A stretch of 64,000 nucleotides of DNA from Macrotis lagotis (GCF_037893015.1 NC_133659.1:16850746-16914745); one strand, 5' to 3'. Positions 12,645 through 24,630 are shown, counted from the stretch's first letter. The notes: generated by a model not told the origin, from the letters alone. Translations and numbers: made by a program.

Positions 12645-13880
12645 TGACTGTAGGTCAAGGTGCTGGTCAACCTTCCTTATATATAGGATATCATCTGAAA
12701 TACTGCAGGAGATAGATCTGTCTTATCAGGGTAATTAATGCTTCTGATGATGCTGTAAAGCTAGTCTGGGAATGACAAGTGCGTGCTTACTTAGATTGCT
12801 ATAACTAACCAGCATCAAACTATCCTTTCCATCCTATCCTACCCCGTCCATGTCAGCAATCTTGTAGTCTGCTCTGGGGCTTCTACCTTTTTATTTGGGC
12901 AGAGCAATCAAATTAATATCGCTATTGTTTCTAGAAAACAATGTCATGCAACTTCCCTACTGGTCACCACTTCTGTTATATATATATCTTGTCTCTCCCT
13001 ATTAGACTGAAAACCTGTTAAAGATGGAGAGCATCTCCCTTTTGGGTTTATAATCCCAGGACCTAAGACTTGATGAGGAATTAAATCCTTTCACATTCAC
13101 TTGTTTGGTAAGTGGTTCTTATTTCTGGTTTAGATACTTTCACTCAGTGAAAGGGGGTTGAAACAAAGAAGTTGTAGAAGAAACAGCGGGAAAACAGACC
13201 CAAGGGAAAGACACTCTCTCAGGTGGCTAAACTGTAGCATGTTTCACTAGGGATTATCGAGACCAGATCTCTGAATGGGTCAGAACATACCTGAAATTTG
13301 AGTTTGAAAAGAGTCTTTACATCTGGGACAAGGAATCTTTACAACTGAGTCAGAAGAAGACCACAATGCCTTCACTGCCATCTTCTACCTAACTAAAGGA
13401 AGAAAAGTTTTGCTCTGCCACCAGTTTAAACGGATTGGAAGAAGATAAAGGATTTCTCTTTGCTTCTGGAGGCTGACCAGAGTTGGTCTTAGGGTGTGGA
13501 AATAGACCTTGGGGCTTCTACTTTTGCCTGCTACCTGAGAGGTGGAAAACCTAGAGCTCAGAAAAGGAAGTAGGTCTGGAAATTCTCTAGAGAACACAGG
13601 CTTAAGATTTCCAATTTGTTGAAAGAGCTTAACACTGCTTCAGCAATCCAGAATAATATGAGTCCTTAAAGAGTAGGAGGCCTCACCCAGCAGTGACCTG
13701 TAGTACAGAATCTCCATGGGGGAAGCAAAATACTTCAAAGGGGGCAGTCCAGAATGCCCTGGACAAAGGAATTTTTATAGAGTTTCCCTGCTGTGCTTTG
13801 TGCCCATTTCCCCCACTACAGGCATGACGTGCATTGGTGGGAGAGGCTGTTCTCTATAGTTATAGACTATGGAATGATAC
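12645..13880. other. Non-genic sequence
   Basis: An L2-like scrap near 12990-13070, otherwise unique. No supportable exon. Confidence 0.55.
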
Positions 13881-14033
13881 CTTCTTCTTCTTCTTCTTCT
13901 TCTTCTTCTTCTTCTTCTTCTTCTTCTTCTTCTCCTCCTCCTCCTCCTCCTCCTCCTCCTCCTCCTCCTCCTCCTCCTCCTCCTCCTCCTCCTTCTCCTC
14001 CTCCTCCTTTTCCTTCTCCTTCTCCACTTCCTT
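13881..14033 (+). repeat. (TTC)n-(TCC)n microsatellite
   Basis: About 50 bp of TTC then about 60 bp of TCC, then imperfect units. Long polyserine, polyproline or polyarginine frames here are artefacts. Confidence 0.97.
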
Positions 14034-14065
14034 TGCTTTCTATTTAGTAAGTATTTCTGATTAAG

Positions 14066-15063
14066 AGTTGGCCGCAAAACTGCACATACCCTTTGATCTA
14101 GCAATACAATTGCTCGGTCTTTATCCCAAAGAGATTTTTTAAAGAAAGGAGAAAGGGCCTATTTGAACAAAAAATATTGGAATTGGAATTGAAGGGATGC
14201 CCATTAATTGGGAACAGTTGAACAAATTGGGGTATATGATTATGATGGAATTTTATTGTGCTGTAAGAAATGACAAGCAGAATAATTTCAGAAAAATTTT
14301 CAGAAAAATCTGGAAAAATACGAACTGATGCTAAATGAAGTGAACAGAACCAGGAAAACAAATCTTGAGCTCAAAGTTAAGAAATCTGATTGGAGGATAT
14401 TTCTGGTAGACCAGCCATGGGCATAAGAGAATGGTTTAAGCCATAGTTTATAACTCCAATCCATAGTCCAGGGAGAGTCCTCCATACTGGAAAAAATTTG
14501 GCATTCTAGAGAGAGTTCTATGTTCAGATTGTGAATAACTTAGCTGTCCTCAGCAATCCAATGATCCAAGATAATTCCAAAAAAAAAATAAATAACTGAT
14601 ATTGTATGAATATAGATGGAAACATTTTGTTTTCCTTCCTTCCTTCCTTCCTTCCTTCCTTCCTTCCTTCCTTCCTTCCTTCCTTCCTTCCTTCCTTCTT
14701 TCCTCCTCCCTCCCTCCCTTCCTTCCTTCCTTCCTTCCTTCCTTCCTTCCTTCCTTCCTTCCTTCCTTCTTTCCTCCTTCCTCCTTCCTTCCCTTCCTTC
14801 CTTCCTTCCTTCCTTCCTTCCTTCCTTCCTTCCTTCCTTCCTTCCTTCCTTCCTCCCTCCCTTCCTTTCTTTTTCTTGTCTTTATGCACATAATTTATCA
14901 TGAATATAGAAATACTTTACATAATTGCCCACATATAACCTATGCTGGATTGTTTACTATCTCAGGGAGGGGAGAGAGACGAGAGAAATAGAATTTGGAA
15001 CTCAAAATAAAAATAATTAAAAACTGCTTTAACAAGTAATTAGGGAAAAATGAAAAATAAAAT
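14066..15063 (+). mobile_element. L1 3' end carrying an expanded microsatellite
   Basis: End of ORF2 (ACCCTTTGATCTAGCAATAC, ATCCCAAAGAGA, GATGCCCATTAATTGGGAAC) and the marsupial L1 3'UTR with its end at GAATTTGGAACTCAAAAT. A long (CTTC)n tract at 14633-14870 sits inside the UTR, where marsupial L1s are naturally pyrimidine-rich. Confidence 0.8.
14633..14870 (+). repeat. (CTTC)n microsatellite
   Basis: About 240 bp with essentially no purine, broken by short CTCC blocks. Confidence 0.97.
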
Positions 15064-15069
15064 GTTCAT

Positions 15070-15955
15070 CTTGTAACACTGGTAGGGGCTCAAGAGCTAT
15101 AGTTGTAAGTAGTAGGAGCCTTACTTCCCCCCCCACCCCCAAATCATCTCTAGGACCCTAAAAGAGTGATTTACAGCAAGCTGGATGCTCCACTCTGGAA
15201 ATCTGAACTGGCATGGTGATGCGGGTTGGGGGAGGAAGTCCGCCCCGAATTAAGAGAGGAATGGGCTGGCATACTTGCCCATGCTCACTGAGGCATTCAT
15301 TAATTCATGCCCGACTCTCCCGGGTTACTCTTCCCACGTTCTCCCCAAAGCTCACTGTAAGATGGCTGCCCTTATGCAGAGCTAGTTTACTACAGGTATT
15401 TTAATCCTCGTTTTCACAGCGGAGGGCCTGAGCCTCAGACAGATCAATCCAGTGAATGTTTATTAAGTGACTGCTGTTTTCTATTGTCAGAGGTCACCCT
15501 TGATGCCCGTCTTCTTGACTACAAGTCCAACAATTTGCCCACCATGTATGTGCCTTTGATATTAGACAGAAGTGTCTTCCCAATCTTGGTTCTATTAGGA
15601 AGGATGCTCTTTCTCTGATCTCCCCGGAACCCTCACCCACCCTATTGTTCTGGCGCTGGTGCCAAAGAGCATTTTTGACGACAGACCAATTTGTTTGAAT
15701 GTTTGGAGGAACACCTGGGGTAGGATTCCTGGCCCTGATCTCTGTTGAGATGGCAAGGGAGGGTGGAGGGGAATTCAACCCCCTATTGAAAGAAATGGTG
15801 AATTATTTAACTCTCCACAGCAGAGCTCTTTCTATCCTGAGGACTGTATCATCTCTCAGCTTGTAACTCAACCTAACACCCCTCCCCCATGCTTCTTCCA
15901 TATTTCCCCTAGAGAAGGCCCAGAAAGTGGTCCAGATCTAAGAAGACAGTCCCAG
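15070..15955. other. Non-genic unique sequence
   Basis: Slightly GC-richer than average. The 94-codon minus-strand frame at 15494-15778 has no family resemblance. Confidence 0.5.
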
Positions 15956-16335
15956 AAGGGGCCTGAGCTGCCTCGCTGGAGGTGTTTGGTTACCGGCTAG
16001 GAGCATCTCTCTCGGAATGTAACCACTTTGAATAAGTAAAATCTAAGTAGGCATTGACAACTGTGATTTATCCCCCCTTCAGGATGATTGGACTTAGATA
16101 CACCAACCACTGGGTGATTTATTAAGGCAGGCTCCGGCGCACGGTGAGAGAGCTAAAATGGTCCCCTTCGGGCTCTAATGATTAGACACTTTGGATACAC
16201 TTAGAGGGATCAGAGCTGATGGACTTCCCATGTGAAGGAGAGCCCCATTTTCCAATAATTTGGCCTGAAATCCTCTCTGGTGTTATTGCTTTCATTCACA
16301 AACTAGTGAGTCCCCCTTTGCAGAGAAGGGTGTGG
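15956..16335. other. Candidate conserved non-coding element
   Basis: Unique, with CTCTAATGATTAGAC, TGTGATTTATC and CCAATAATTTGGCC. Reads like an enhancer core; inference only. Confidence 0.35.
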
Positions 16336-16700
16336 TGTTTGGCCAAAGCTTCTGACACTGCAGGCGTGGAAGTGTCCGGCCTGCCAGATGTGGCCTCCGC
16401 CCTCCTCCGGACTCCCTCCTTAGCCGGCTAACCTGCTGGTTGAGGGTTCCCAATTCCCAGGAGGGGAGCAGCAGAGTCTTGGGTTAATCCTGCCTCCGAA
16501 GCAGCTAGCTTGAGCTCCTTGGCCAGATTCCAGTTCCCAGGCTCTCCCAGCCCCACAGCAGGCTGGTGCCCCAGTAAAGAGCAAGGCCAAGTCAGGAGGG
16601 AGGCTCTCTGTCAAGGGGGAGCAGCCTTGCCCACCCCAGCCATAAAAACAAACCACAGCTGCACCACCATGCTGACTATGGGTGCTCCTTGCCTATCTCT
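16336..16700. other. GC-rich unique patch
   Basis: Around 58-60 percent GC but few CpGs, so not a CpG island. No exon found. 16700-17200 is ordinary unique DNA. Confidence 0.4.
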
Positions 16701-17209
16701 AAATTTAGAATCTTGCTAAATAAATTCCAGCCCCAATCCACTGCCCTTGAGGATGGGGGAGGGTTGGGGCATAACCATAATTGTGGAGTCCAAGTGAACA
16801 GAGGGAAAAATATGGGCGCAAAGATTTCTGGAGCCCAAGCCTTGCTTCACTCTGGGAAAAGCTTCATCAAATTGATGAACTGGTAGGGACATGACCAGGG
16901 AATGTGGAGTTTCTGGGATTGGGTTGTTGAAAGGAAAGTGGATGCATTGTTTTGGGTCCAAGCTACAGGGTCCCAAAGGAATGGCTGTTCTCTCAGCACC
17001 CCAAATTCAGTTTACACAAATGTGGTACAGTCCTGGCTACAACCCCCAAATGATCACAAATTCTTGGATCATTTTTGTCTCCACTCACAGACAACTCCAG
17101 AAAGTCTCAGAATATAACTTATACCAGGGGCTAAATGGATGGGGGAAATAGCTTTCTTTTCCAGGTCCCATACTCAAATTGGGTAGGACACAGACTTTAT
17201 TTCATCCCC

Positions 17210-17211
<2 letters not shown>

Positions 17212-17253
<42 letters not shown>

Positions 17254-17305
17254 ACACACACACACACACACAATACACACACCCACACACACACAACAAC
17301 AACCA
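17212..17305 (+). repeat. (CA)n microsatellite
   Basis: Three CA runs separated by AATA and CC interruptions. Confidence 0.95.
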
Positions 17306-17309
17306 CCTT

Positions 17310-18135
17310 AAAAAAGCTCAAAGATGTCCTTACAGAAAGGAAGAAAATAAATAAAAGACTCACTCAGATCCAAAAATAATTTTAAAAATTGCTTTCTTCT
17401 CCAGGGATTCTCATTTTCCATCAAGGTCCTAAAATCCTCCAGTCTTCTGTTAGAAAATGTCTTCTTAGACACCCCTTCCTCCCCCCAAAAAGAACTAAAG
17501 ATAAGATTTCAAATATGGTGACTCCCATCACAGTCATTCTGGTGAGTCACTGTGCCCACAGATAGACAGTCCCCCAACTCACAGTGCTACCTTGAGATTT
17601 ATCCCCTTCCTCTTTTGGGAAGAAGAACCCAATTTAGAGCTCCTGATATGAGAACAGGTTTCCCATGTTTCTGGGGGTTCTTAAAGATTTTCTTAGATGT
17701 GTAGAGTCTGGAGTTTGGACTCTCCTTGGAAGAGAAGCAGCTTGGGATTGCTAGAGTCAATGATAGTCTAATATTCTGGTGAGTTTCCTTTTCAGCCCAT
17801 GGAGACAAATACAGCCTTATAAGGGTCTGTTCTCCCTCAGAAGGGAAACTTCCTTCAGGCTTCTGAAGAGGTGGCTTCTGTTCCCAAGGGATGCTAAATC
17901 ATCCAAAGATAGCCCCCAAGATTTTAGTCTCTCCTTGCTGTGTCTCAGGGTTCTGAGGTCATCACATTCACTCTTAGTCTCTCCTCAAGAAGCAGTCTAA
18001 CCCAGAAAATTCCTTTTTCTTCCATAGGAAGGGAGCTCCCTGAACTCTCAAAGTTAGGGATATTCACAAGGCTACCACCGGACTAGGCTCTACTGTGCAG
18101 ATCCCCAGTCTCTAAAAGGTTTCCCAGTCATTTCC
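17310..18135. other. Non-genic unique sequence
   Basis: No recognisable feature. Confidence 0.5.
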
Positions 18136-18139
18136 ATCT

Positions 18140-18650
18140 CTGAATGCTTCCCAGAATGCTCACTGGCACCCTTACTTTTTCCTTGTATTCAGTGCCTCAG
18201 CAGCCCACTTCTGAGAAGTGAGCTTTAATTGTAACTTGCCTGGAACTAGACTATCTCCTCACCATGCCACTTGTACTTTCATTCATTGTACCCTTCTCCC
18301 CCCGCCCCCCAATTCCATAAGCTTAGATTCTGTTAAATCATCCCCTTCTGATATAGGTGAGCCTTCAACTTAACTTGACTCAGAACCTTCCTCCATGACA
18401 TTTGCTAGCCATGCCTATTCTCCCTCTTTCTCCATCTTTAAGTGTTGTCTTCCTCAGTTGGAATGTAAGCTCCCTGAGGGCAGCTATTTCCTGGCTTAGA
18501 CGGCCTCTTGGAGTGAGACTAAGAGTGGCTGTGATGACCCCAGGGCTCTGAGAAACAACTGGGAGGCACTAAAACCTTCAGGGCTATCTTCAGATGATTA
18601 GCATCTCCAGTGCCTCACACAGTGTCTGGCATGTAGTATGTAATAAATTT
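18140..18650 (+). mobile_element. L2 LINE 3' end, with an insertion
   Basis: AATGTAAGCTCCCTGAGGGC, then about 90 unrelated bases (18495-18590), then GTGCCTCACACAGTGTCTGG and ATAAATTTTATC. Confidence 0.6.
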
Positions 18651-18651
18651 T

Positions 18652-18763
18652 ATCTAGCTATCTATCTGTCATCCAACTATCCATCTATCACCTATCCATC
18701 TATCTATCATGTCTCTATGTATCCATGCCTCCATCCATTCATCCATCTATTTATTATATTCTC

Positions 18764-18811
<48 letters not shown>
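18652..18811 (+). repeat. (ATCT/ATCC)n then (TC)n
   Basis: Imperfect tetranucleotides followed by a pure TC run at 18771-18811. Confidence 0.93.
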
Positions 18812-18814
<3 letters not shown>

Positions 18815-19029
18815 CATCGTTTTATCTTGGTTCACTCCAGCCAAGAAATCTTCTCCACAGGTGAGGGTATTTGAAGAATCATGAGCATTAGGAATAGTTT
18901 GGGAAGAGAAATAAAATATGATTGGCCCAGGAACTTCCTCAAATGGAAACTTTAGGTAGGTGCTCACCAATGGAAGGAGGCAGTTGAATGTATGGACAAT
19001 AAATGAGGGTACTCATTAATGATTTCAGC

Positions 19030-19228
19030 ATTACCACCACCACCACCATCAACATCATCATTATAATCAGTAGCAGCCGCAGTATCAGTAGTATCATCAC
19101 CATTATCATCATCATCATTGTCATCATCACCATTATCACCATCACCATCCCTACCAGCACACCACCACCACCACCATCACTATCATTATTATTATCAATA
19201 CCACCATCACCATTATTACAACCATCAC

Positions 19229-19260
<32 letters not shown>

Positions 19261-19350
19261 GTAGCAGAAGCATCATCAGTAACATCACCATCACCATCAT
19301 CATTATCATCTACACCACCATAATCACCACCACCGTAAGCAGCAGCAGCA
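19030..19350 (+). repeat. Mosaic trinucleotide repeat (CAC/CAT/ATT)
   Basis: About 320 bp of mixed ACC and ATC units, including ten pure ATC units near 19229-19260. Confidence 0.93.
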
Positions 19351-19364
19351 TCACTAGCATTTAT

Positions 19365-19634
19365 GTTATGGTGTAGTGGATAGGGCACTGGCCTTGGGAA
19401 CAGTTCGAACCCAGTCTCTGACACTATCTGTGTGACCTTGGGCAAATTATTTAAGCATGATTGCCTGAATCCAGGGCCATCTCTAGTCTTCCTGATTCAT
19501 ATCTGGACACTGGACCCAGATGACTCTGGAGGAGAAAGTGAGGCTGGTGACTTAGCACAGACCTCTCACTCAAATCCATTTCATGTGCTTCTCACCTCCC
19601 TGATGTCAGGGTCTTCTTTGAAAATGAAAGACAA
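19365..19634 (+). mobile_element. Long Mar1-like SINE, tail interrupted
   Basis: Begins next to a trinucleotide repeat; its 3' tail is split by a younger WSINE and continues after 19780. Confidence 0.82.
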
Positions 19635-19779
19635 GGGCCAGCTGGGTGGCACAGTGGATAGAGCACTGGCCCTGGAGTCAGGAGGACCTGAGTTCAAATC
19701 CGGCCTCAGACACTTAATAATTACTTAGCTGTGGCCTTGGGCAAGCCCCTTAACCCCACTGCCTTGTAAAAACTAAAAG
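19635..19779 (+). mobile_element. WSINE1-type SINE inserted in the tail of a Mar1-like SINE
   Basis: Near-consensus copy flanked by AAATGAAAGACAA (19622-19634) and AAATGAAGGACAA (19780-19792), a 13-bp target-site duplication with one change. The duplicated site is the 3' end of the older SINE at 19365. Confidence 0.9.
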
Positions 19780-19839
19780 AAATGAAGGACAAACAAAAAA
19801 CCTATTAGATGTCAGATAAGTGCTTTACAATTATTATCT

Positions 19840-20035
19840 TCTTCTTCTTATTCCTTGCTTCAACCCTGCCAAATACCATGGTTATTCTCCTTATTTTACA
19901 GATGAGGAAGGTGAAAGCAAACATAGGTTCAGTGACTTGCCCAAGACCACATAACTAATAATTGTCTAAGGCTGAGTTTGAACTCAGGTCTTCCTGCCAC
20001 CAGACTGGCACTCTATTTACCACCTAGCTGCCAAC
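19840..20035 (-). mobile_element. MIR
   Basis: TTTTACAGATGAGGAAGGTGA to CACCTAGCTGCC. Confidence 0.78.
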
Positions 20036-20229
20036 TAAAAGAAAAGCTAGAGAGTTTCAAAGAGGGTCTGTTTAATGGATCCAAGGCCTTCCACTGCTTC
20101 TCTGAATATTTTGGGAAACCAGAGGAACACATGGTTCTTTCTTTATTATGGATGGTTTATTCATACTACCTGACTCTCCTACTCATTTTTTCTGGTCATA
20201 ACTTTCTTTGTATGACACCACTGATGCTA

Positions 20230-20960
20230 GGAACTCCGGGGGCTGCCCACTGAGTCAACTGGTAGCGAACACCTGAGGCTTTCTCTGAACCATCTGCACC
20301 TGGGGAAGTCAGCCACCCACTCCCCTGGTCATTGGGAGAGGTAGGAACACCTGGGCTATTTGCTCAGGAATGCCAGGCTCTCCCACCAGGAACCCCAGAG
20401 GCTCCGGGCCAGGAATGCCTGGAGCTTGCCCTCCAGGTTCAGCTGACCAGACAGCTGAATGGGGGTCCTGGCACCCTCGCTGGAGCTTTCCCAGCAGGAG
20501 TCCACCACAGGGCAGCCTGAACTGCAGAAGCTTCCACTCCCACAGCCCAGGATCTCAGGTTAGCCCCCCACCTTGCCCTGCCCTGGATCTTTGTTCTCTG
20601 TTCTGGGCACCCCCATGATCCCCCAGGGGCAGACCTTGTTGGAAAAAGTTCCACTCTGTTCTTTTGTGGATTCCGTCATTCCAAAATCTGTTAAGAGGCT
20701 TGTTTCATGTTGGTTCTGAGGGAAACCCAGCAAGACTTAACAAAGTTCCTGGCTTCTCTCCCCCATTTTGGCCAGAAGTCAGAGGCCATCCATTTCAGGG
20801 AAAGTGCTAACCCACATTGGTGTTCTCTCACCTGGAATCTCTCCATAAATAAAACCACAGGTCTAATCCTTATCCCTATACACTAGTGGTTCCTAAGAGT
20901 TTCAGTGTATTTCGGTGTATGGTGTTTTTCTGTTAAAAAGTAAAGCTTTTCAGTGAAATC
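20230..20960. other. GC-rich patch followed by an LTR-like stretch
   Basis: 20270-20640 has repeated CAGGAATGCC/CAGGAACCCC words; 20815-20880 has TCTCCATAAATAAAACC. An old solitary LTR is possible, but no TG...CA ends or duplicated target site were found. Confidence 0.25.
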
Positions 20961-21311
20961 TTTTTTGATTATATGTGTGCTGACATATATGTCATATGTA
21001 TGTGGATAGAGCAATAGATAGACAGCTCTGTGGCTAATGCTGATGGTACTTGGCTCTGACTGACCTTGATGCAGCTCAGTCCTTACTTGTGGAGGAGATT
21101 GAACCTAGAGAAGCCTACCAGAAAAGTGTGTTTCCCTTTGGGCTCTTCCATCCCTCCCCTACATCTAGGGGATAAAAGCTTTGGATTTCTTATTGATATC
21201 TGTTTATTCAAACAACTATTTTTTAAAATGCAAAATATTGCGGGCACTAAGATCTGCAGGACATTCTCTGCCTTCCAGGAAGTTACAATCTAGAAAGAAT
21301 GAGAGCTGCCA

Positions 21312-21760
21312 TTTTTTCTTATTGAGATTTTGGTTTATTTTTCAATTACATGTTGTGAAAGTTTCATCCAATGCAAATTTCTGTTATATAATTTTCTCCT
21401 ACCCTCCTTTCCACACCCCTCCCTACAGCAAAGAATGGTCTAGTGAACACTGTACAAATACATTTGTCTTTCTCATGTTTACTTATTAGCTATTTTCTGT
21501 AAGAGAAATTAGGACTAAGAAAAGAAAAGAAAGAAAACCATTTGGATAGGAAGGAAAAACAGAAGAGAAATTTTAAAAAAGTGAACATAGTGTTCATTCA
21601 GATCCTGTAGCTTGCTTTTTTGTTTTATTTTCTTCATCTAGATGTGGAAGGCAAGAACTCATTTCTATAGTAATGTAAGATTCATAGGTTCTTTTCCTCA
21701 GACCAACCCATATAGTTGCTGATATTCATTTTCTTCTTTTATTTATCATGGACCTGCAGG
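21312..21760 (-). mobile_element. L1-like 3'UTR fragment
   Basis: TTTATTTTTCAATTACATG with the CCCTCCTTTCCACACCCC and ACAGCAAAGAATGG blocks. Subfamily not assigned. Confidence 0.6.
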
Positions 21761-21919
21761 TAAGACCTTTCCCCCGTGATCCCAGGGTTTTCCTGGGTTG
21801 AGGGATGAGAGAGAAAGCTTGTGTAAATGAGGCCCCCCAAAGTCATACCTAGGACCTCAAGGCATAGCAAGCTTGCCTATTGATAAAAAAGCCTTTGGTC
21901 GTTTGATTAATTTGTATTG

Positions 21920-22118
21920 CTACTACTATTCGGTTGTTTCAGACTCCTTGGGGTATTCTTGGTAGAGATCCTGGAGTGGTTTGCCATTTCCTTCTCCAGT
22001 TCACTTTATAGATGAGGAGCTGAAGCAAACAGGGTCAAGTGACAGCTAGGAAGGGTCCAAGGTTGGATTTGAACTCACAAAGATGAATCTTCTTGGTGCC
22101 AAGCGCAGAAGGCCAACC
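21920..22118 (-). mobile_element. RTE-tailed SINE
   Basis: GGTTGTTTCAGACTCCTTGG and GGAGTGGTTTGCCATTTCC; lacks the distal head. Confidence 0.78.
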
Positions 22119-22139
22119 AATTGCTTTTGATTAATTGGT

Positions 22140-22325
22140 AGGATGGCATCATCAAAGACAACCAGGACTGAGAATCTGAAAGGGTCTCAGAAGTCATTTA
22201 ACCCAATTCATATCTGAAAATGAAAGACCTCTGAAATTTGGTCATCCAGGGCCTGAGTCGGGGTTCAGATTTAGACCTTTCACTGCCAACTCCTGTTCTT
22301 TTCCCACTAAACTGGCCTATCTCTA
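22140..22325 (-). mobile_element. MIR-like remnant
   Basis: GGGTCTCAGAAGTCATTTAA lead and GGGTTCAGATTTAGACC. Confidence 0.55.
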
Positions 22326-22464
22326 GTAGGTGAAATAATGTTAAGATACATTGGAAAATCCTGAACTAATTCACCTGTAAGAATGAGTTATGAAAAACCA
22401 AGTGTCCAGGGGATTCTTATAGCAGAGTGGAGAGAGGGGCTAGGAGCACAAGAGCAGGAAGACC

Positions 22465-22615
22465 CTCCTATAGATGAGAAAAGTGATAGCAGAGACAGGC
22501 TTAGTAACTGGTCCAAGATCACATAGCTAATAATTGTCTGAGGCTAAATTTGAACTCGGATCTTCCTGACACCAACCTGGCACTCTATTGTGCCACCTAG
22601 CTGTCAACTAATAGA
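22465..22615 (-). mobile_element. MIR fragment
   Basis: AGATCACATAGCTAATAATTG and TGCCACCTAGCTGTC. Confidence 0.72.
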
Positions 22616-22734
22616 AAAGGTACAGACTTTCATAGTGTCTCTCCTCTATACTTTCCATTCATGATTGAAGGGCGTATCTTGTTCAGGTATAGCTTGAATT
22701 AGATGGTGGTGATGATGGTGAAAAAATAGTAAGA

Positions 22735-22955
22735 CTGGCTTCTACTTAGTATGTGTGCTAACAGCTTTACAAATATGACCTCATTTGATTCTCACAACAA
22801 TCCAGTGAGGTAGGTACTATTACTCTCTCCATTTATCAGTGTGGAAACTGAGACAACTAGCAGTTAAGTGACTTGACCAAGGACACCCATTTAGTGAGTT
22901 TTGGGGGCTGCATTTGACCTCAGACTCTATTGCTATTCAGACCCTAGCTGCCCTT
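22735..22955 (-). mobile_element. MIR
   Basis: CCTCATTTGATTCTCACAAC and GTGGAAACTGAGACAACTAG. Confidence 0.8.
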
Positions 22956-23425
22956 ACCTCTAGGATCTCTCCTAACTCTTAAAATGCTGGGATTCTGGCA
23001 TTCAGCTGGCAAAGAGGAAAATAAATGAATCCTTGATAATGGAGGCTGCCCTTCTCAATTCCCTCTAATTGAATTGATGGGACCAGTATGTGCAGAGTCA
23101 CTGCTCTAGCACCTCCATTTGTAGGAATTTTCATGGTCCCTTCTTCCAGAGGCCACATGCCATCACTCATCCAACCCAGGGAGGTGAAATCTGTCTTCAG
23201 TGGTGATATGGTGATGGAGGCCTCTAGGCGGCAATGACTCGTGCCCATGTGAGGTTGATTTTCTGTGAGTTACAAGAGAAAATTGGATTGTGTAACATTC
23301 TTTCTTAACATGGCCCTGCAATTGGTGCTTGAAACCTGTTGTGAGGTGTCCCTGCTTAGACTTGCTAGCAAGGTCCCCGACAATTATCGACCCACCCAGA
23401 TGTCAAGCCAAGTCTCAACAAGATG

Positions 23426-23552
23426 CATTTATTAAATGCCTACTATATTTTTATTTTTTATTTTATTATTTTATTTATTTATTTTATTATTATTATTTAT
23501 TTATTTATTTTATTATTTTATTTATTTTATTAAATGCCTACTATATTTTTTA
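23426..23552 (+). repeat. (TTTA)n flanked by a 24-bp direct repeat
   Basis: The word TTATTAAATGCCTACTATAT occurs on both sides (from 23429 and 23527), with TTTA-rich sequence between. Confidence 0.85.
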
Positions 23553-23954
23553 AAAGCCATATAGCAGCCCTTACTCTCAAGGAACTCTGAGGAAGACAAA
23601 TGCACACATCTATGAACACACAAAGCTCACACAGGACTAATTGGAGAGAATTAACAGAGAAAAGGAGGGGTTAGACATAAGGGCTTTTTGTAGAAGGATT
23701 TTAACTGAGACTTGAAGAAAGCCATGGAAGTTGGAGTGGGTAGGGGTTGGTGAGGAGGGAGAGAGTTCTAAGTATAGGGGAGAGCCAGAAAAAAAGTGTC
23801 TTGGAATGTCTTCTTCAAGATAAAGCCAAAAGGTCTTTGTCCCTGGGTATCAGAGTACTTGGAGTAAGAAGGAAAAAGACTGGAAAGGTAGAAGAAGGGT
23901 GGGATTATGAAAAACTGGAAAAGACAGAGGCTTTTGTATTTGATCTTGAGACTG

Positions 23955-24175
23955 TTAGGAAGTCCCTCATATTCATTGAGCTGAGATTCAGCTTTAGGTT
24001 CTTCCTTGCTGTGTAAATCTGGGCAAGTTACCTAATTTCTGTCTCAATTTCCTTATCTGTAAAAGGATAATAATGGCACCTACCTCCCGGTGGTGTTGTG
24101 ATGATCAAGTGAGATCCACTTTGTAACAGGCTTTTCAAACCTTAAGATACTTATGAAAGTTAGCTATTATTAGGC
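23955..24175 (+). mobile_element. MIR
   Basis: GGGCAAGTTACCTAATTTCT then GATAATAATGGCACCTACCT. Confidence 0.8.
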
Positions 24176-24444
24176 AAAGTCTCTAGGACTCGGTAACATT
24201 GGGATATGACGGATGGGGAAGAATGGAGACTCTAGGAGGACAGGATAGGTTGTGATGCTTTCCAAAGTAAAGGAAAATGAGTTTGGCTATGAACATACTG
24301 AGTGAAAGCTGTCTACTCCATGCTTAACTTGGACATAACTTAAATAGAAAGGACGTAATACCTTTTTACCTGGTGAAAACCACTACACAGAAACAAAAAC
24401 AAACACATTCACAGAAAAAGAAAATATCTTGGAGGAAATTGGAG

Positions 24445-24630
24445 ACAATGATAAGTTCATAGGCTCATGGATACAGAAGGGACCTCTCTGGCCATCTATT
24501 CCAATTCCCTGATGTTGCAGCTGGGAAGACTGAGGCTGAGGAAAATGAAGTGATTTGCCCAAGGTTACAAAAGTAGCAAGCAATTTGAACCCAGATCCTG
24601 ACTGTAGGACCCCTTCACCTTCCCACTGTC
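24445..24630 (-). mobile_element. MIR-like remnant
   Basis: AGACTGAGGCTGAGG and TTTGCCCAAGGTTAC. Confidence 0.65.

Noticed and set aside
13775..14104. 109-codon frame encoding a long arginine run (and polyserine/polyproline on the other strand)
   Set aside because: Translation of the (TTC)/(TCC) microsatellite.
14524..14991. Several overlapping frames of 95-129 codons with KEGR/LPSF-type repeats
   Set aside because: All six-frame artefacts of the (CTTC)n tract; five frames open at once.
17212..17305. CRISPR-like array
   Set aside because: Plain CA microsatellite; no repeat-spacer structure, and the genome is mammalian.
18939..19445. 168-codon frame, the longest in the window
   Set aside because: Asp/Met-rich translation of a mosaic trinucleotide repeat running into a SINE.
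19635..19779. tRNA gene
   Set aside because: The box-B-like GTTCAAATCC word belongs to the tRNA-derived SINE head; no cloverleaf or intact acceptor stem. Applies to all SINE copies.
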